A stretch of 64,000 nucleotides of DNA from Alkalibacterium thalassium (GCF_900101165.1 NZ_FNFK01000001.1:93007-157006); one strand, 5' to 3'; counted from the stretch's first letter, positions 43,276 through 53,447 are shown. The notes: generated by a model not told the origin, from the letters alone. Numbers and translations: made by a program.

Positions 43276-45696
43276 ATGATTGGAGCTATTATAGGCGATA
43301 TTGTCGGTTCTAGATTTGAATGGGATAATCATCGCTCAAAAGATTTTGATTTATTAACTTATAAATGTTTTTTCACAGACGATACTGTGATGTCCTTAGC
43401 TATTTGTGATGCACTAATGGCCTGCAAGACTGATTACAGCGATTTAAGTGAACAAGCTGTTAGGTGTATGCAGACAGTCGGACGTCCTTATCCGAATTGT
43501 GGTTATGGAGGAATGTTTAATAAATGGATGTATAGCGATTCACCTGAACCATATAACAGTTATGGGAACGGGGCCGCAATGAGGGTTAGTGGCTGTGGTT
43601 TTGCTGGGAACTCCATTGATGAAGTTAAAATGCTTTCTCATGAAGTAACAGCGGTCACACACAATCATCCAGAAGGTATAAAAGGTGCAGAAGCCACAGC
43701 AGTTGCAGTGTTTTTGGCTCGTAGCGGCAGAAATATCTTGGAGATTCGTGACTACATAGATAAGCACTACTATCCAATAAATTTCACTCTTGATGAAATT
43801 CGAGACACTTATAAATTCAATGAGACTTGTCAGGAAACTGTACCACAAGCTCTTGTGGCATTTTTTGAATCAACAAGTTTCGAAGATGCAATTCGTAATG
43901 CAATCTCGATTGGAGGAGATAGTGACACGCTGGCTGCAATTACTGGTGGTATCGCAGAAGCCTACTACGGAATCCCAACTCATATTAGGAAGCATGCACT
44001 GACATATCTTGATGAACGACTTCTTAATATATTATTAGAATTTGAAAATAGATATCCTTCAAAATTGGAAAAGATACAGTCTTCAGGAAGCGTAAGCTTT
44101 AAAGAAGAAGCTGTTAAAACAGAAAAAAGAATTGGGGGTAGAGGAGTAATGATGCAATCTGCAATGGATGCAGCTGATGAAGCGCTTAAGAAAAGTTCTT
44201 CACAGCCAGAAGAGACATCAAGCCAGAAACTGTTTTCTCATCTTTTTGAAGCTTGTAATATTTTACGCGGTCCAATCAATCAGGACGAGTACAAGAGTTA
44301 TGTAACACCGATCCTTTTCTTTAAGCGTTTATCGGATGTTTACGATGAGGAAACGCAAGCCGCATTAGAATTATCAGGTGGCGATGAAGAATTCGCAAGT
44401 TTCCCTGAGAATCATCGTTTTGTAATTCCAGATGGGTGTCATTGGGATGATGTTCGTGCAGTGAGTGAGAATGTTGGAGTCGCAATAGCTAACTCTATGA
44501 ACGGTATTGAACGCGCCAATCCTGATACACTCTACGGTGTTTTTTCTAGTTTTGATGATGCAAATTGGACAGATAAAAACAAACTATCTGATGAGCGATT
44601 AAAAGATCTTATTGAACACATGTCAAAAATTAGAGTAGGTAACGAAAACTACTCATCTGATGTAATGGGAGATAGTTATGAATTCCTAATCAAGAAATTT
44701 GCGGACCTATCTAAGAAGAATGCAGGAGAATTCTATACGCCGCGCTCAGTTGTAAAGTTAATGGTCAAAATGCTTGATCCGAAGCCAGGAGATAGTGTGT
44801 ATGATCCAGCTTGCGGGACTGGAGGCATGCTAATTGAAGCGATACGAAATATGCGTGATGACAAAAGCACTTATGGGAAAATATATGGACAAGAAAAGAA
44901 TTTAGCGACATCGGCTATTGCACGAATGAACCTATTCCTACATGGAGCTAGAGATTTTAAAGTTAAGCAAGGTGATACTTTGAAGTCTCCCCTTTTCCTA
45001 CATCGAGGAGAATTGCAAACATTTGACTGCGTAATTGCAAACCCTCCTTTCTCATTAAAGGCATGGGGTGCAGATCAATTTTCATCAGACATTTATGGTC
45101 GAAATTTTTGGGGAAGTCCTACCGACTCTAGCGCTGATTTTGCTTGGCTTCAGCATATGGTTAAGTCTATGGATAAAAAGAATGGAAGGTGTGCAGTAGT
45201 TCTCCCACAAGGGGTCCTCTTTCAAGGAGGTAGAGGAGGAGAAATTCGAAAACAACTAATAGAATCTGACAAGCTAGAATGCGTTATTACGTTAGTTAGC
45301 GGATTGTTTTACAGTACGGGAGTATCTGCATGTATTTTAGTGTTGAACAATAATAAATTACCAGAACATAAAGGTAAAGTTTGTTTGATTGATGCGTCTA
45401 AAATTTATACTGCGCAAAGAGCACAGAATATTATGACTGATGAGGATGTTGAAGAAGTTTACAACCTATTTAAAAATTACGGATCAGTTGTTGAAAAAGC
45501 TAAGTTAGTGTCTATTGAAGATATAAAACAAAATGACTACACACTTTCTGTGAACGGTTATATTGAGAGAGCACCCATGGAAACTGTTAACCCTAAGGAA
45601 GTAAAAAAGAAATTTTTTGCTGCTCTTGAAGAGACAATTGCTGCGGAAGAGAACTTAAAATCATTACTAACAGAAGGGGGATACATTAGTGAGTAA
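43276..45696 (+). CDS. ADP-ribosylglycohydrolase fused to type I methylase HsdM
   Basis: 806 residues from ATG 43276, with GGAGG upstream. Residues 1 to about 265 form an ADP-ribosylglycohydrolase (DraG/ARH) domain: GAIIGDIVGSRFE, FTDD at 33-36 and GGDSDT at 213-218, the metal-binding signature. After a linker, HsdM runs from about 317: motif I DPACGTGG (about 510-517) and NPPF (589-592) are intact, so methylation should work. An internal GAGGAG (44141-44146) and ATG at 44149 could also give free HsdM. It overlaps the next hsdM by 8 nt. The ARH part would remove ADP-ribose from protein or DNA; its substrate is unknown. Confidence 0.9.
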   Translation: MIGAIIGDIVGSRFEWDNHRSKDFDLLTYKCFFTDDTVMSLAICDALMACKTDYSDLSEQAVRCMQTVGRPYPNCGYGGMFNKWMYSDSPEPYNSYGNGAAMRVSGCGFAGNSIDEVKMLSHEVTAVTHNHPEGIKGAEATAVAVFLARSGRNILEIRDYIDKHYYPINFTLDEIRDTYKFNETCQETVPQALVAFFESTSFEDAIRNAISIGGDSDTLAAITGGIAEAYYGIPTHIRKHALTYLDERLLNILLEFENRYPSKLEKIQSSGSVSFKEEAVKTEKRIGGRGVMMQSAMDAADEALKKSSSQPEETSSQKLFSHLFEACNILRGPINQDEYKSYVTPILFFKRLSDVYDEETQAALELSGGDEEFASFPENHRFVIPDGCHWDDVRAVSENVGVAIANSMNGIERANPDTLYGVFSSFDDANWTDKNKLSDERLKDLIEHMSKIRVGNENYSSDVMGDSYEFLIKKFADLSKKNAGEFYTPRSVVKLMVKMLDPKPGDSVYDPACGTGGMLIEAIRNMRDDKSTYGKIYGQEKNLATSAIARMNLFLHGARDFKVKQGDTLKSPLFLHRGELQTFDCVIANPPFSLKAWGADQFSSDIYGRNFWGSPTDSSADFAWLQHMVKSMDKKNGRCAVVLPQGVLFQGGRGGEIRKQLIESDKLECVITLVSGLFYSTGVSACILVLNNNKLPEHKGKVCLIDASKIYTAQRAQNIMTDEDVEEVYNLFKNYGSVVEKAKLVSIEDIKQNDYTLSVNGYIERAPMETVNPKEVKKKFFAALEETIAAEENLKSLLTEGGYISE

Positions 45697-47197
45697 TAGA
45701 ATTACGTTAGACGAGTTAAAATCATATTTATGGAATTCAGCAGTATTTTTGCGAACGCATATTGATGCTGGTTCGTATAAGCAATATATTTTTCCTCTTA
45801 TGTTTTTCAAAAGAATTTGCGATGTTTATGATGAAGAGTGTGAAGAAATATTGGAAAAATATGATGGGGATGAGGAAGCGCTTGAATGGGAAGAAAATCA
45901 TAGATTCAAAATCCCAAAAGGATATCATTGGAGTGATGTCCGAAATACATCAGAAAATATTGGTGTTGCCATTGTAAAGGCTTTTAGAGCTATAGAAAAA
46001 GCGAATCCTGAGAAATTACAAGGTGTATTTGGAGATGGTGCTTGGACTAATAAAAATAGATTGCCAGATAAATTACTAAAGGATCTTATTGAACATTTTT
46101 CCTCAAAGACACTTAGCCTAAAAAATTGTCCTGAAGATGAGCTAGGACAAGGCTATGAATATTTAATTAAGAAATTTGCGGATGATAGTGGGCATACTGC
46201 TCAAGAATTTTATACAAATCGTACGGTTGTTCACTTAATGACAGAGATGCTTAAACCTCAATCGGGTGAGAGTATTTATGATCCTACTTGTGGCAGTGCA
46301 GGAATGATTATTTCAGCAATAGCGTATTTAAAAAACCAAGGACTTGAGTGGAGAAATGTCAAAGCATACGGACAAGAGATTAATGCACTTACATCTGCTA
46401 TTGGAAGAATGAATTTGTTTTTGCATGGTGTAAAAGACTTTTATATAGTTAATGACGATACTTTAAAAAAACCTGCATTTGTAAAGCGCGGTGAGTTAAT
46501 GCAGTTTGATCTGGTCTTAGCAAATCCACCATATTCCATAAAGCAATGGGATAGAGACGCGTTTTCAGCTGACAAGTATGGTCGAAATTTTCTAGGTACG
46601 CCACCCCAAGGAAGAGCGGATTATGCATTTTTTCAACACATTTTGAAGAGTCTGGATCCCAAAACAGGAAGATGCGCCATTTTATTTCCACATGGTGTTC
46701 TGTTTAGAGACGAAGAAAAGGAAATGCGTGAAAAATTAATAAAAAGTGATTTGGTTGAATGCGTTATCGGAATTGGAAAAAACTTATTTTTTAACTCGCC
46801 AATGGAGGCATGTATTATAATATGCAGAATGAAAAAAGAACATAAACGAAAAGGTCGTGTATTATTTGTTAATGCCAAAAATGAAGTGACAAGAAAAAAC
46901 GCTGAAAGCTTTTTAGAAGAAGAGCATATACAAAAGATAGCTCAAACTTACACTGAATTCGAAGAATATGATGGCTTCTCATCAATTGCTACTATAGAAG
47001 AAATTATCAGTAATGATAGTAAGTTGAGCATTCCGCTTTATGTAAGTGGATCTAATGGAGATGAAGACGAAGAAATATTATATACTGTTGAAGAGTCGCT
47101 TGATGAGTGGCTTGGAAGTAGTGATAGTTTTAGAGAATCCTACGAGAGTTTGAAATTTATGATTTTAGAGAATGGTGGTGATGATAATTATGCCTAA
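45689..47197 (+). CDS. hsdM: Second type I methylase subunit HsdM
   Basis: 502 residues from GTG 45689, with GGGGG eight bases upstream, overlapping the ARH-HsdM gene. HsdM N-terminal helices are followed by DPTCGSAG (198-205) and NPPY (279-282). Motif I has Ala where Gly is usual (CGSAGM for CGSGG). It is clearly a paralogue of the HsdM part of the previous gene, so the complex may contain two different M subunits, or one may be regulatory. Confidence 0.93.
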   Translation: MSNRITLDELKSYLWNSAVFLRTHIDAGSYKQYIFPLMFFKRICDVYDEECEEILEKYDGDEEALEWEENHRFKIPKGYHWSDVRNTSENIGVAIVKAFRAIEKANPEKLQGVFGDGAWTNKNRLPDKLLKDLIEHFSSKTLSLKNCPEDELGQGYEYLIKKFADDSGHTAQEFYTNRTVVHLMTEMLKPQSGESIYDPTCGSAGMIISAIAYLKNQGLEWRNVKAYGQEINALTSAIGRMNLFLHGVKDFYIVNDDTLKKPAFVKRGELMQFDLVLANPPYSIKQWDRDAFSADKYGRNFLGTPPQGRADYAFFQHILKSLDPKTGRCAILFPHGVLFRDEEKEMREKLIKSDLVECVIGIGKNLFFNSPMEACIIICRMKKEHKRKGRVLFVNAKNEVTRKNAESFLEEEHIQKIAQTYTEFEEYDGFSSIATIEEIISNDSKLSIPLYVSGSNGDEDEEILYTVEESLDEWLGSSDSFRESYESLKFMILENGGDDNYA

Positions 47198-48314
47198 ATA
47201 TAAGTTTGAAGATATTGCATTAAATATAACTCAAAAGAGAAAACCTACGATAGAGGATATGGAAACATATATCGGACTCGAGCATTTAGATAGTGGTAGC
47301 CTTTCAATTCAAAGATGGGGTAGTAAAGTGCCAATAAAAGGAGACAAACTAATAATGCAAAAAGGAGACGTTCTTTTTGGAAAAAGGAATGCGTACTTAA
47401 GAAGAGCGTCTATAGCCCCTCACGATGGACTATTCTCTGCGCATGGCATGGTTCTACGCCCAAATGAGAATGTGATTTTGCCAAAGTTATTTCCCTTTTT
47501 TATTTGTTCTGACTATTTTTTCGACGCCGCAATAAGAATTTCAGTGGGGTCATTATCACCAACAATAAATTGGAGTGCACTTAAAAAATTAGAATTTACC
47601 CTTCCTAATATGGACGAACAAGAAAAACTTGCTGATATATTGTGGGCAGCTAATGATACAAAAGAATCATATAAAAGACTTCTTTTCCTTTCTGACGAAC
47701 TTGCCAAATCACAATTTATAGAGATGTTTGGAGATCCATTTTTAAATCCCAAAGGTTGGGAAGTAAAGACCCTAGGAGAAATTGCTGACTACTTTATTGG
47801 ATTAACATATAAACCTGCTAATGTTACTTCTGACGGGATGATAGTATTAAGATCTGGAAATATTCAAAATTCCACATTGGTATTTGAGGATAATGTAAGA
47901 GTAGATGTTGACGTTAAGGATCGATTGATAGTGAAAGTGAACGACATCCTAATGTGTAGTAGAAACGGTAGTGCAGATTTGGTAGGTAAAGTAGCCAAAA
48001 TACCAGATCTTAATGAGAAGATGACTTTTGGTGCGTTTATGACAATCATCAGGTCTGACTATCACGATTATTTATTTTCTTTTTTTCAACAAGATGGATT
48101 TCGCAGACAATTAACTGAAGCAAAGACATCCACAGTTAATCAAATTACAAAATCAATGCTTAATAAGGTATTGGTACCACTTCCACCCAAAGCATTACAA
48201 GAAGAATATGCAGGTTTTATGGAACAAACCAACAAATCGAAAATTAAATTGAAACAGAATCTTGATAACCTTGAAATAACTACAAAAGCTTTGATGTTTA
48301 AAAACTTTGGCTAA
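47190..48314 (+). CDS. hsdS: Type I specificity subunit HsdS
   Basis: 374 residues from ATG 47190, overlapping hsdM by 8 nt. Two target recognition domains (about 1-130 and 185-320) are each followed by a helical spacer (LPNMDEQEKLADILWAANDT; PLPPKALQEEYAGF). The linker FIEMFGDPFLNPKGWEVKTL is typical of HsdS. It sets the DNA sequence recognised by the M and R subunits. Confidence 0.92.
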   Translation: MPKYKFEDIALNITQKRKPTIEDMETYIGLEHLDSGSLSIQRWGSKVPIKGDKLIMQKGDVLFGKRNAYLRRASIAPHDGLFSAHGMVLRPNENVILPKLFPFFICSDYFFDAAIRISVGSLSPTINWSALKKLEFTLPNMDEQEKLADILWAANDTKESYKRLLFLSDELAKSQFIEMFGDPFLNPKGWEVKTLGEIADYFIGLTYKPANVTSDGMIVLRSGNIQNSTLVFEDNVRVDVDVKDRLIVKVNDILMCSRNGSADLVGKVAKIPDLNEKMTFGAFMTIIRSDYHDYLFSFFQQDGFRRQLTEAKTSTVNQITKSMLNKVLVPLPPKALQEEYAGFMEQTNKSKIKLKQNLDNLEITTKALMFKNFG

Positions 48315-48354
48315 GTGAATTTAGAATTATTATAAGGATAGGGGGGAAAGCTTG

Positions 48355-51264
48355 ATGTTTAATGAAGATAACACAATTGAGCAAATGGCGATTAGAACAC
48401 TTCAAAGTAATGGGTGGAAATATATACCTGCAGAAGAACTTCCGCGCGATTATTCAGATGTGATGGTTGAATCCATGGTAAAAGAGGCGCTAATACGTCT
48501 TAATCCAGAGATCGCAGAAGAACCGACGCGAGCTGATGAAGTAATTTATAAGTTGCGTACGATAATTTTGACCGTACAACCACACAATCTGGTGACACAG
48601 AATGAACTGTTTAAAAGAATGGTTTTCGAGGAGAATTCTTATCCATTTGGAAAAGATGGACGTATGATACCTATACGATTCTTTGGAACAATGACCAAAG
48701 ACGATTTAGCACTGAACGAATATATTGTAACAAACCAATGGGTTTACCCTCAAAAAGAGAATGGTAAGAGATTAGATGTTGTTCTACTTATTAATGGATT
48801 CCCCGTTGTTATCGGTGAGTTTAAAACACCTGTACGTAATGCTATAACATGGCTCGATGCTGCAGGTGATATAGCTGCATATGAAAAAAGCATACCAGGA
48901 ATGTTTGTGACGAATATATTTAATTTTGCTACAGAAGGTAAATGTTTCAGATATGGATCAGTATCTATGCCCATTGGAATGTGGGGGCCTTGGCATACGC
49001 CAGATCATAAAAGTGAAGGAAGCCTCGCTGATGTGAAAATAAGTATTGCTGATATGATTACACCTGAAAAAATAATGGATATATTTCAGTTTTTTACGGT
49101 CTTTGCAACTGATAAAAAATATCGTAAGTATAAAGTGATTTGTCGTTACCAGCAGTATGAAGGTGCAAATTTAATTGTTGATCGTGTTAAAGCAGGGTAC
49201 CCAAAGCAAGGGCTTATATGGCATTTTCAAGGATCGGGTAAGTCACTACTAATGGTTTTTGCAGCACAGAAGTTAAGAATGATCCCTGAATTAAACAATC
49301 CAACGGTTGTTATTGTTGACGACAGAATAGACCTTGAGACGCAGATTACAGCTACGTTTAATGCATCAGATATTCCTAATCTTATAAGTCTATCGTCAAA
49401 AGAAGACTTGGAAACTTTTTTCTTAGGTGATCAAAGAAAAATAGCGATCACAACAATCTTCAAGTTTGGTGATGTTGAAAAAGAGTTAAATCGTAGAGAC
49501 AACATTATTCTGATGGTTGACGAAGCTCACAGAACTCAGGAAGGTGATTTGGGTAGCAAAATGCGTTTAGCACTACCTAATGCTTTTTTCTTTGGCCTTA
49601 CAGGTACTCCAATAAACCGTGTTGATAGAAATACTTTTAACACTTTTGGTGCGGTTGAAGATAAGAGTGGATACATGAGCAAGTATTCTTTCTCAGATTC
49701 TATTCGTGACAATGCGACACTTCCATTGAATTTCGAACCAGTGCCGGTAGATCTTCATGTTGATAGAGAAAAGATAGATGCAGAATTTGAAGCTTTAACA
49801 GAAAACCTATCTAAAGAAGATAAAGCGGAGTTATCTAAAAGAGTCAATATGAAAGCGATTATGTATGACCGCAAACGAATCAGAAAAGTTTGTGAGCACA
49901 TAGCCAAACATTACCAGGAAAAAATTGAACCGAACGGATATAAAGGACAGGTAGTTTGTTATGACAGAGCTTGCTGTCTTATGTATAAAGAAGAACTTGA
50001 TAAATTACTGGGTTCTGATGCTACTACAATCGTCATGGACACAAACAATGACAAAGAGGATAAGTACAAAGAGTTTAGACGTGACAGAGATGCTGAAGGA
50101 AAAGTTTTGGACAGATTCAGAGAACCTAATGATCCATTGAAATTAGTAATTGTAACTTCAAAGCTTCTAACAGGTTTTGATGCACCAATTTTACAGGCAA
50201 TGTATCTTGATAAGCCAATGAAGGATCATAATTTGTTGCAAGCAATTTGTCGTACGAACAGAACCTATGATGAAGGTAAAACTCATGGCTTGATCGTTGA
50301 CTATATTGGTATATTTGACAATGTAGCGACAGCTTTAGATTTTGATGAATCAAGTATGAAGAAAGTTATTACAAATATTGAAGAAGTTAAGAAACAAGTT
50401 CCAGCCCTAATGCGAAAATGCTTAAGCTACTTCATGGGAGTAGATCGAACCGTAGAAGGTTGGGAAGGCTTAATAGCTGCTCAAGAATGCCTACCTAACA
50501 ATAAGATCAAAGACGAATTTGGAGCTGATTATAGAGTACTTAACAAAGCCTGGGACGCAGTGTCACCGGATCCGTTTTTAAATCCAATGAAATATGATTT
50601 TCAATGGCTTACTAGAGTATTTGAGTCTATAAAACCTACAGATGGTCGAGGTGCATTAATATGGGCTTCACTTGGTGCTAAAACATTGGAGCTTGTTCAT
50701 GAAAACTTACAAGTAGGACAAGTTCATGATGATATGGAAATTCTCAAAATGGATGCAGATCTAATTGATGAATTCATTGAGAAACAAAAAGACTTGAGGA
50801 AGACAACTATTAAAGTTGAAATTGATTTAGTCGCGAAGATTCGGAAGCACAGTAATGACATCAAATTCGTTAAATTAGGTGAAAAGCTTGAGAATCTCCG
50901 TGAGAAACACGAACAGGGTTTAATAACCAGTATTGAGTTTTTAAAACTGTTATTGGAACTTGCGCGGGAGGCTGCAGAAGCTGAAAAAGATGTTGTGCCT
51001 GAGGAAGAGCTAGACAAAGGAAAGGCAGCATTGACTGAGCTTTTTGATGGGGTAAGGAATTCCAAGACGCCAATTATTGTTGAGCGAATTGTTGCAGACA
51101 TAGATGATATCGTCAAGATTGTTCGTTTCGAAGGTTGGCAGGGAACCACAGCTGGGAAGCAGGAAGTGAAGAAAGCTCTTAGAAGTGTTGTCTGGATAAA
51201 GTATAAAATCAAGGATAAAGAAGTCTTTGACAGAGCCTATAAGTACATCGAGCAGTACTATTAA
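48355..51264 (+). CDS. hsdR: Type I restriction endonuclease subunit HsdR
   Basis: 969 residues from ATG 48355, with GGGGGG upstream. An N-terminal nuclease core (RLDVVLLINGFPVVIGEFKTP, giving the D..E.K site) is followed by SF2 helicase motifs: HFQGSGKSLL (about 288), VDEAHR (about 387), TGTP and QAICRTNR. It translocates DNA and cuts unmethylated targets with the M/S complex. No frameshift is seen, so it should be active. Confidence 0.94.
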   Translation: MFNEDNTIEQMAIRTLQSNGWKYIPAEELPRDYSDVMVESMVKEALIRLNPEIAEEPTRADEVIYKLRTIILTVQPHNLVTQNELFKRMVFEENSYPFGKDGRMIPIRFFGTMTKDDLALNEYIVTNQWVYPQKENGKRLDVVLLINGFPVVIGEFKTPVRNAITWLDAAGDIAAYEKSIPGMFVTNIFNFATEGKCFRYGSVSMPIGMWGPWHTPDHKSEGSLADVKISIADMITPEKIMDIFQFFTVFATDKKYRKYKVICRYQQYEGANLIVDRVKAGYPKQGLIWHFQGSGKSLLMVFAAQKLRMIPELNNPTVVIVDDRIDLETQITATFNASDIPNLISLSSKEDLETFFLGDQRKIAITTIFKFGDVEKELNRRDNIILMVDEAHRTQEGDLGSKMRLALPNAFFFGLTGTPINRVDRNTFNTFGAVEDKSGYMSKYSFSDSIRDNATLPLNFEPVPVDLHVDREKIDAEFEALTENLSKEDKAELSKRVNMKAIMYDRKRIRKVCEHIAKHYQEKIEPNGYKGQVVCYDRACCLMYKEELDKLLGSDATTIVMDTNNDKEDKYKEFRRDRDAEGKVLDRFREPNDPLKLVIVTSKLLTGFDAPILQAMYLDKPMKDHNLLQAICRTNRTYDEGKTHGLIVDYIGIFDNVATALDFDESSMKKVITNIEEVKKQVPALMRKCLSYFMGVDRTVEGWEGLIAAQECLPNNKIKDEFGADYRVLNKAWDAVSPDPFLNPMKYDFQWLTRVFESIKPTDGRGALIWASLGAKTLELVHENLQVGQVHDDMEILKMDADLIDEFIEKQKDLRKTTIKVEIDLVAKIRKHSNDIKFVKLGEKLENLREKHEQGLITSIEFLKLLLELAREAAEAEKDVVPEEELDKGKAALTELFDGVRNSKTPIIVERIVADIDDIVKIVRFEGWQGTTAGKQEVKKALRSVVWIKYKIKDKEVFDRAYKYIEQYY

Positions 51265-51347
51265 TCAATAATCAAAGTGAATGGGTGACTTATGTCAGAT
51301 GTGATTATTTGTAAAAATTCAATGGCAAATTTACTTGGAGAGAGTCT

Positions 51348-51464
51348 ATGGGAGGCTATCCAGGCGGTAAAGATAGAGAAAATGTGGACTGTCCATATTG
51401 TGGAGAAACAGACCATGCTGTTATGATCAGCGGTATCGTTGTTGTTGAAAAAGTCGAGGATTAA
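51348..51464 (+). CDS. Tiny zinc-ribbon-like peptide, 38 aa
   Basis: ATG 51348 has GGAGAGAG upstream. The 38-residue product has CPYCG and ends ISGIVVVEKVED. It lies between hsdR and the metallopeptidase gene and is likely co-transcribed with them. Its shortness makes the call uncertain. Confidence 0.4.
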   Translation: MGGYPGGKDRENVDCPYCGETDHAVMISGIVVVEKVED

Positions 51465-51509
51465 CCAATACTACAAGACGCTTTAAGTTTGGCAGGGGGG
51501 TGAGAGAAG

Positions 51510-53447
51510 GTGCAGAAGGCCTACAAATCATTCGAAGAGTATCTCGGAGATGTATATTATAACGAAATAAGTGAAGCAATAAAGGAATTCATCCATAATA
51601 AAGGGAGAGCATTTGATTTTAACTCATATACTGTCTTGGACCCATCATATATTGAACTGGATGATTTCCGTGTTACAAGTATTTCTTTTTATGGTATCGA
51701 GCATCGTCAAATTTTTTTTAATGCAACTATCAATGCTGATATTGTTTTAAAAGGCATGGGTAAACAAGATTATGAGGCTGATATGAAGTCAAAATGGTTT
51801 ATTGTGTCTTTTTACGGGCATCTAATATCAGGATTGCGAAAAGTAATGATAATTGATGTTAGAGAGTATAGCAGGGAAAGATTTTGCAAAGAAAATGCTT
51901 TATCAAAGTATCTGGTTCCATATATTTATTCAGAGGATCTTGATAAAGAAGCTGAAAAGTTCTTGCAAAGAAATTATCCTGATGCACTTGAAAATCCGAT
52001 GCCAATAGATATGGTCGAGTTGTTGGATAATATGTGTCTTACAATGCATTATGCACCTTTGCCTTCTAATATTTTTGGGATGTCAGTTTTTAGCGAGACC
52101 GAAGCAGAAGTATTCGAGGAGAACATGATAGATACTCGAACAGAAACAATTGATGTTGGGACTATTTTGGTAAATCCAGATGTGTATTTTATGAGGAATA
52201 TTGGTTCTATAAACAACACAATAGTTCATGAGTGTATCCATCATGATATGCATTCAAATTTCTTTGAACTTCAAAAGTTGTTGAATTCTGGTTTGAATGC
52301 AATAAGATGTGAAACTGTTGAAGAATACGGAGATAATACAGACGGTATCGACAAAGCGTTACATTGGATGGAATGGCAAGCAAATGTACTGGCGCCACGA
52401 ATTATGATGCCATTAAAAACAACAACTCAGAAATTAAATGAGATTTTGAATCTTTTGCATAATCAACATCCCCTACTTCGCAAAGCTGAGGTTATGCAAC
52501 TAGCTATTCAAGAACTTGCTAACTTTTTCAATGTGTCAAAGTTAGCCGCAAAACTACGAGCGATTGATATAGGTTTTCAACAGGCGGCTGGAACTTTTGT
52601 ATATGTAGGTGGAAAGTATTACCCTCCATACTCATTTAATGATGGTACTTTAGATAAAAATCAAACATTTGTTATTGATGAGATGAACGCATTGTATGAA
52701 GCGAGTATGTCAGAAGAACTTTCTGAGATAGTATACTCAGGTAAAGTCGTTTATGTTAACTCCATGTTCTGCATGAATGATCCTAAATATGTAATACGAC
52801 ATGATGACAATTCACTTGAATTGACAGAGTATGCCTTGGAACATGTTGATGAATGTTGCTTGGTTTTTGATAGAGCTAATAGAATCAGTAAGCTTTATGA
52901 TGATTCGTTTTATAGAAGGTGTTTTCTGTGTAGAGATGTTGATGCAGCTCCTTTTATTGAGGCAAAGTATAATCCTGAGTATGAGGATAATCAAAAGATA
53001 CAGGACCGTGTGAAAGAGACTTCGATAATTAGTGCATATTCTATAGAAATGTCAGAAGAGCTTATGAACATGCCTGGTAGTTTCTCGAAAACATTGGAAT
53101 ACCACATAAAAAGAAGGGAATTAACGAATGAGATTCTGGCAGAGCGGTCCGGATTAAGTGCAAGAATAATTAGTGATTACAGGAATAATGAATCACTTAC
53201 AAAAGAATTGCCGACAGTCATGGCGCTGTGTATAGGGTTAAACTTACACCAATTTTACGCTGAAGATTTAATTGAAAAAGCAGGACATCAATGGAAAAAG
53301 ACACCAGAGCATATTTTGTATAGATGGCTCTTGGTTTGGCATACAGATGAAAATCTTTTGCAGTGGAATAAGCGGTTAGAAGATGCGGGCATTTCACAAC
53401 GTCTTCCAAGTAATAGACATGAAAGATCGAAAGGTGGTGGTAAATAA
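51510..53447 (+). CDS. ImmA/IrrE-type metallopeptidase with C-terminal XRE domain
   Basis: 645 residues from GTG 51510, with GGGGGGTGAG upstream. The zinc site is VHECIHHD (His240, Glu241, His244). A downstream region with several cysteines (CRD, CLV) follows, and the C-terminus (about 530-600) is an XRE-type helix-turn-helix (LTNEILAERSGLSARIISDYR without a break). Peptidases of this family cut repressors, as ImmA does. It could relieve repression of the defence operon or act as an effector on phage infection. The order peptidase first, HTH last is the reverse of the commoner arrangement. Confidence 0.8.
   Translation: MQKAYKSFEEYLGDVYYNEISEAIKEFIHNKGRAFDFNSYTVLDPSYIELDDFRVTSISFYGIEHRQIFFNATINADIVLKGMGKQDYEADMKSKWFIVSFYGHLISGLRKVMIIDVREYSRERFCKENALSKYLVPYIYSEDLDKEAEKFLQRNYPDALENPMPIDMVELLDNMCLTMHYAPLPSNIFGMSVFSETEAEVFEENMIDTRTETIDVGTILVNPDVYFMRNIGSINNTIVHECIHHDMHSNFFELQKLLNSGLNAIRCETVEEYGDNTDGIDKALHWMEWQANVLAPRIMMPLKTTTQKLNEILNLLHNQHPLLRKAEVMQLAIQELANFFNVSKLAAKLRAIDIGFQQAAGTFVYVGGKYYPPYSFNDGTLDKNQTFVIDEMNALYEASMSEELSEIVYSGKVVYVNSMFCMNDPKYVIRHDDNSLELTEYALEHVDECCLVFDRANRISKLYDDSFYRRCFLCRDVDAAPFIEAKYNPEYEDNQKIQDRVKETSIISAYSIEMSEELMNMPGSFSKTLEYHIKRRELTNEILAERSGLSARIISDYRNNESLTKELPTVMALCIGLNLHQFYAEDLIEKAGHQWKKTPEHILYRWLLVWHTDENLLQWNKRLEDAGISQRLPSNRHERSKGGGK

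Noticed and set aside
51292..51426. 44-aa open frame between hsdR and the peptidase gene
   Set aside because: Its ribosome binding site is weak and it overlaps the better supported zinc-ribbon peptide in another frame.
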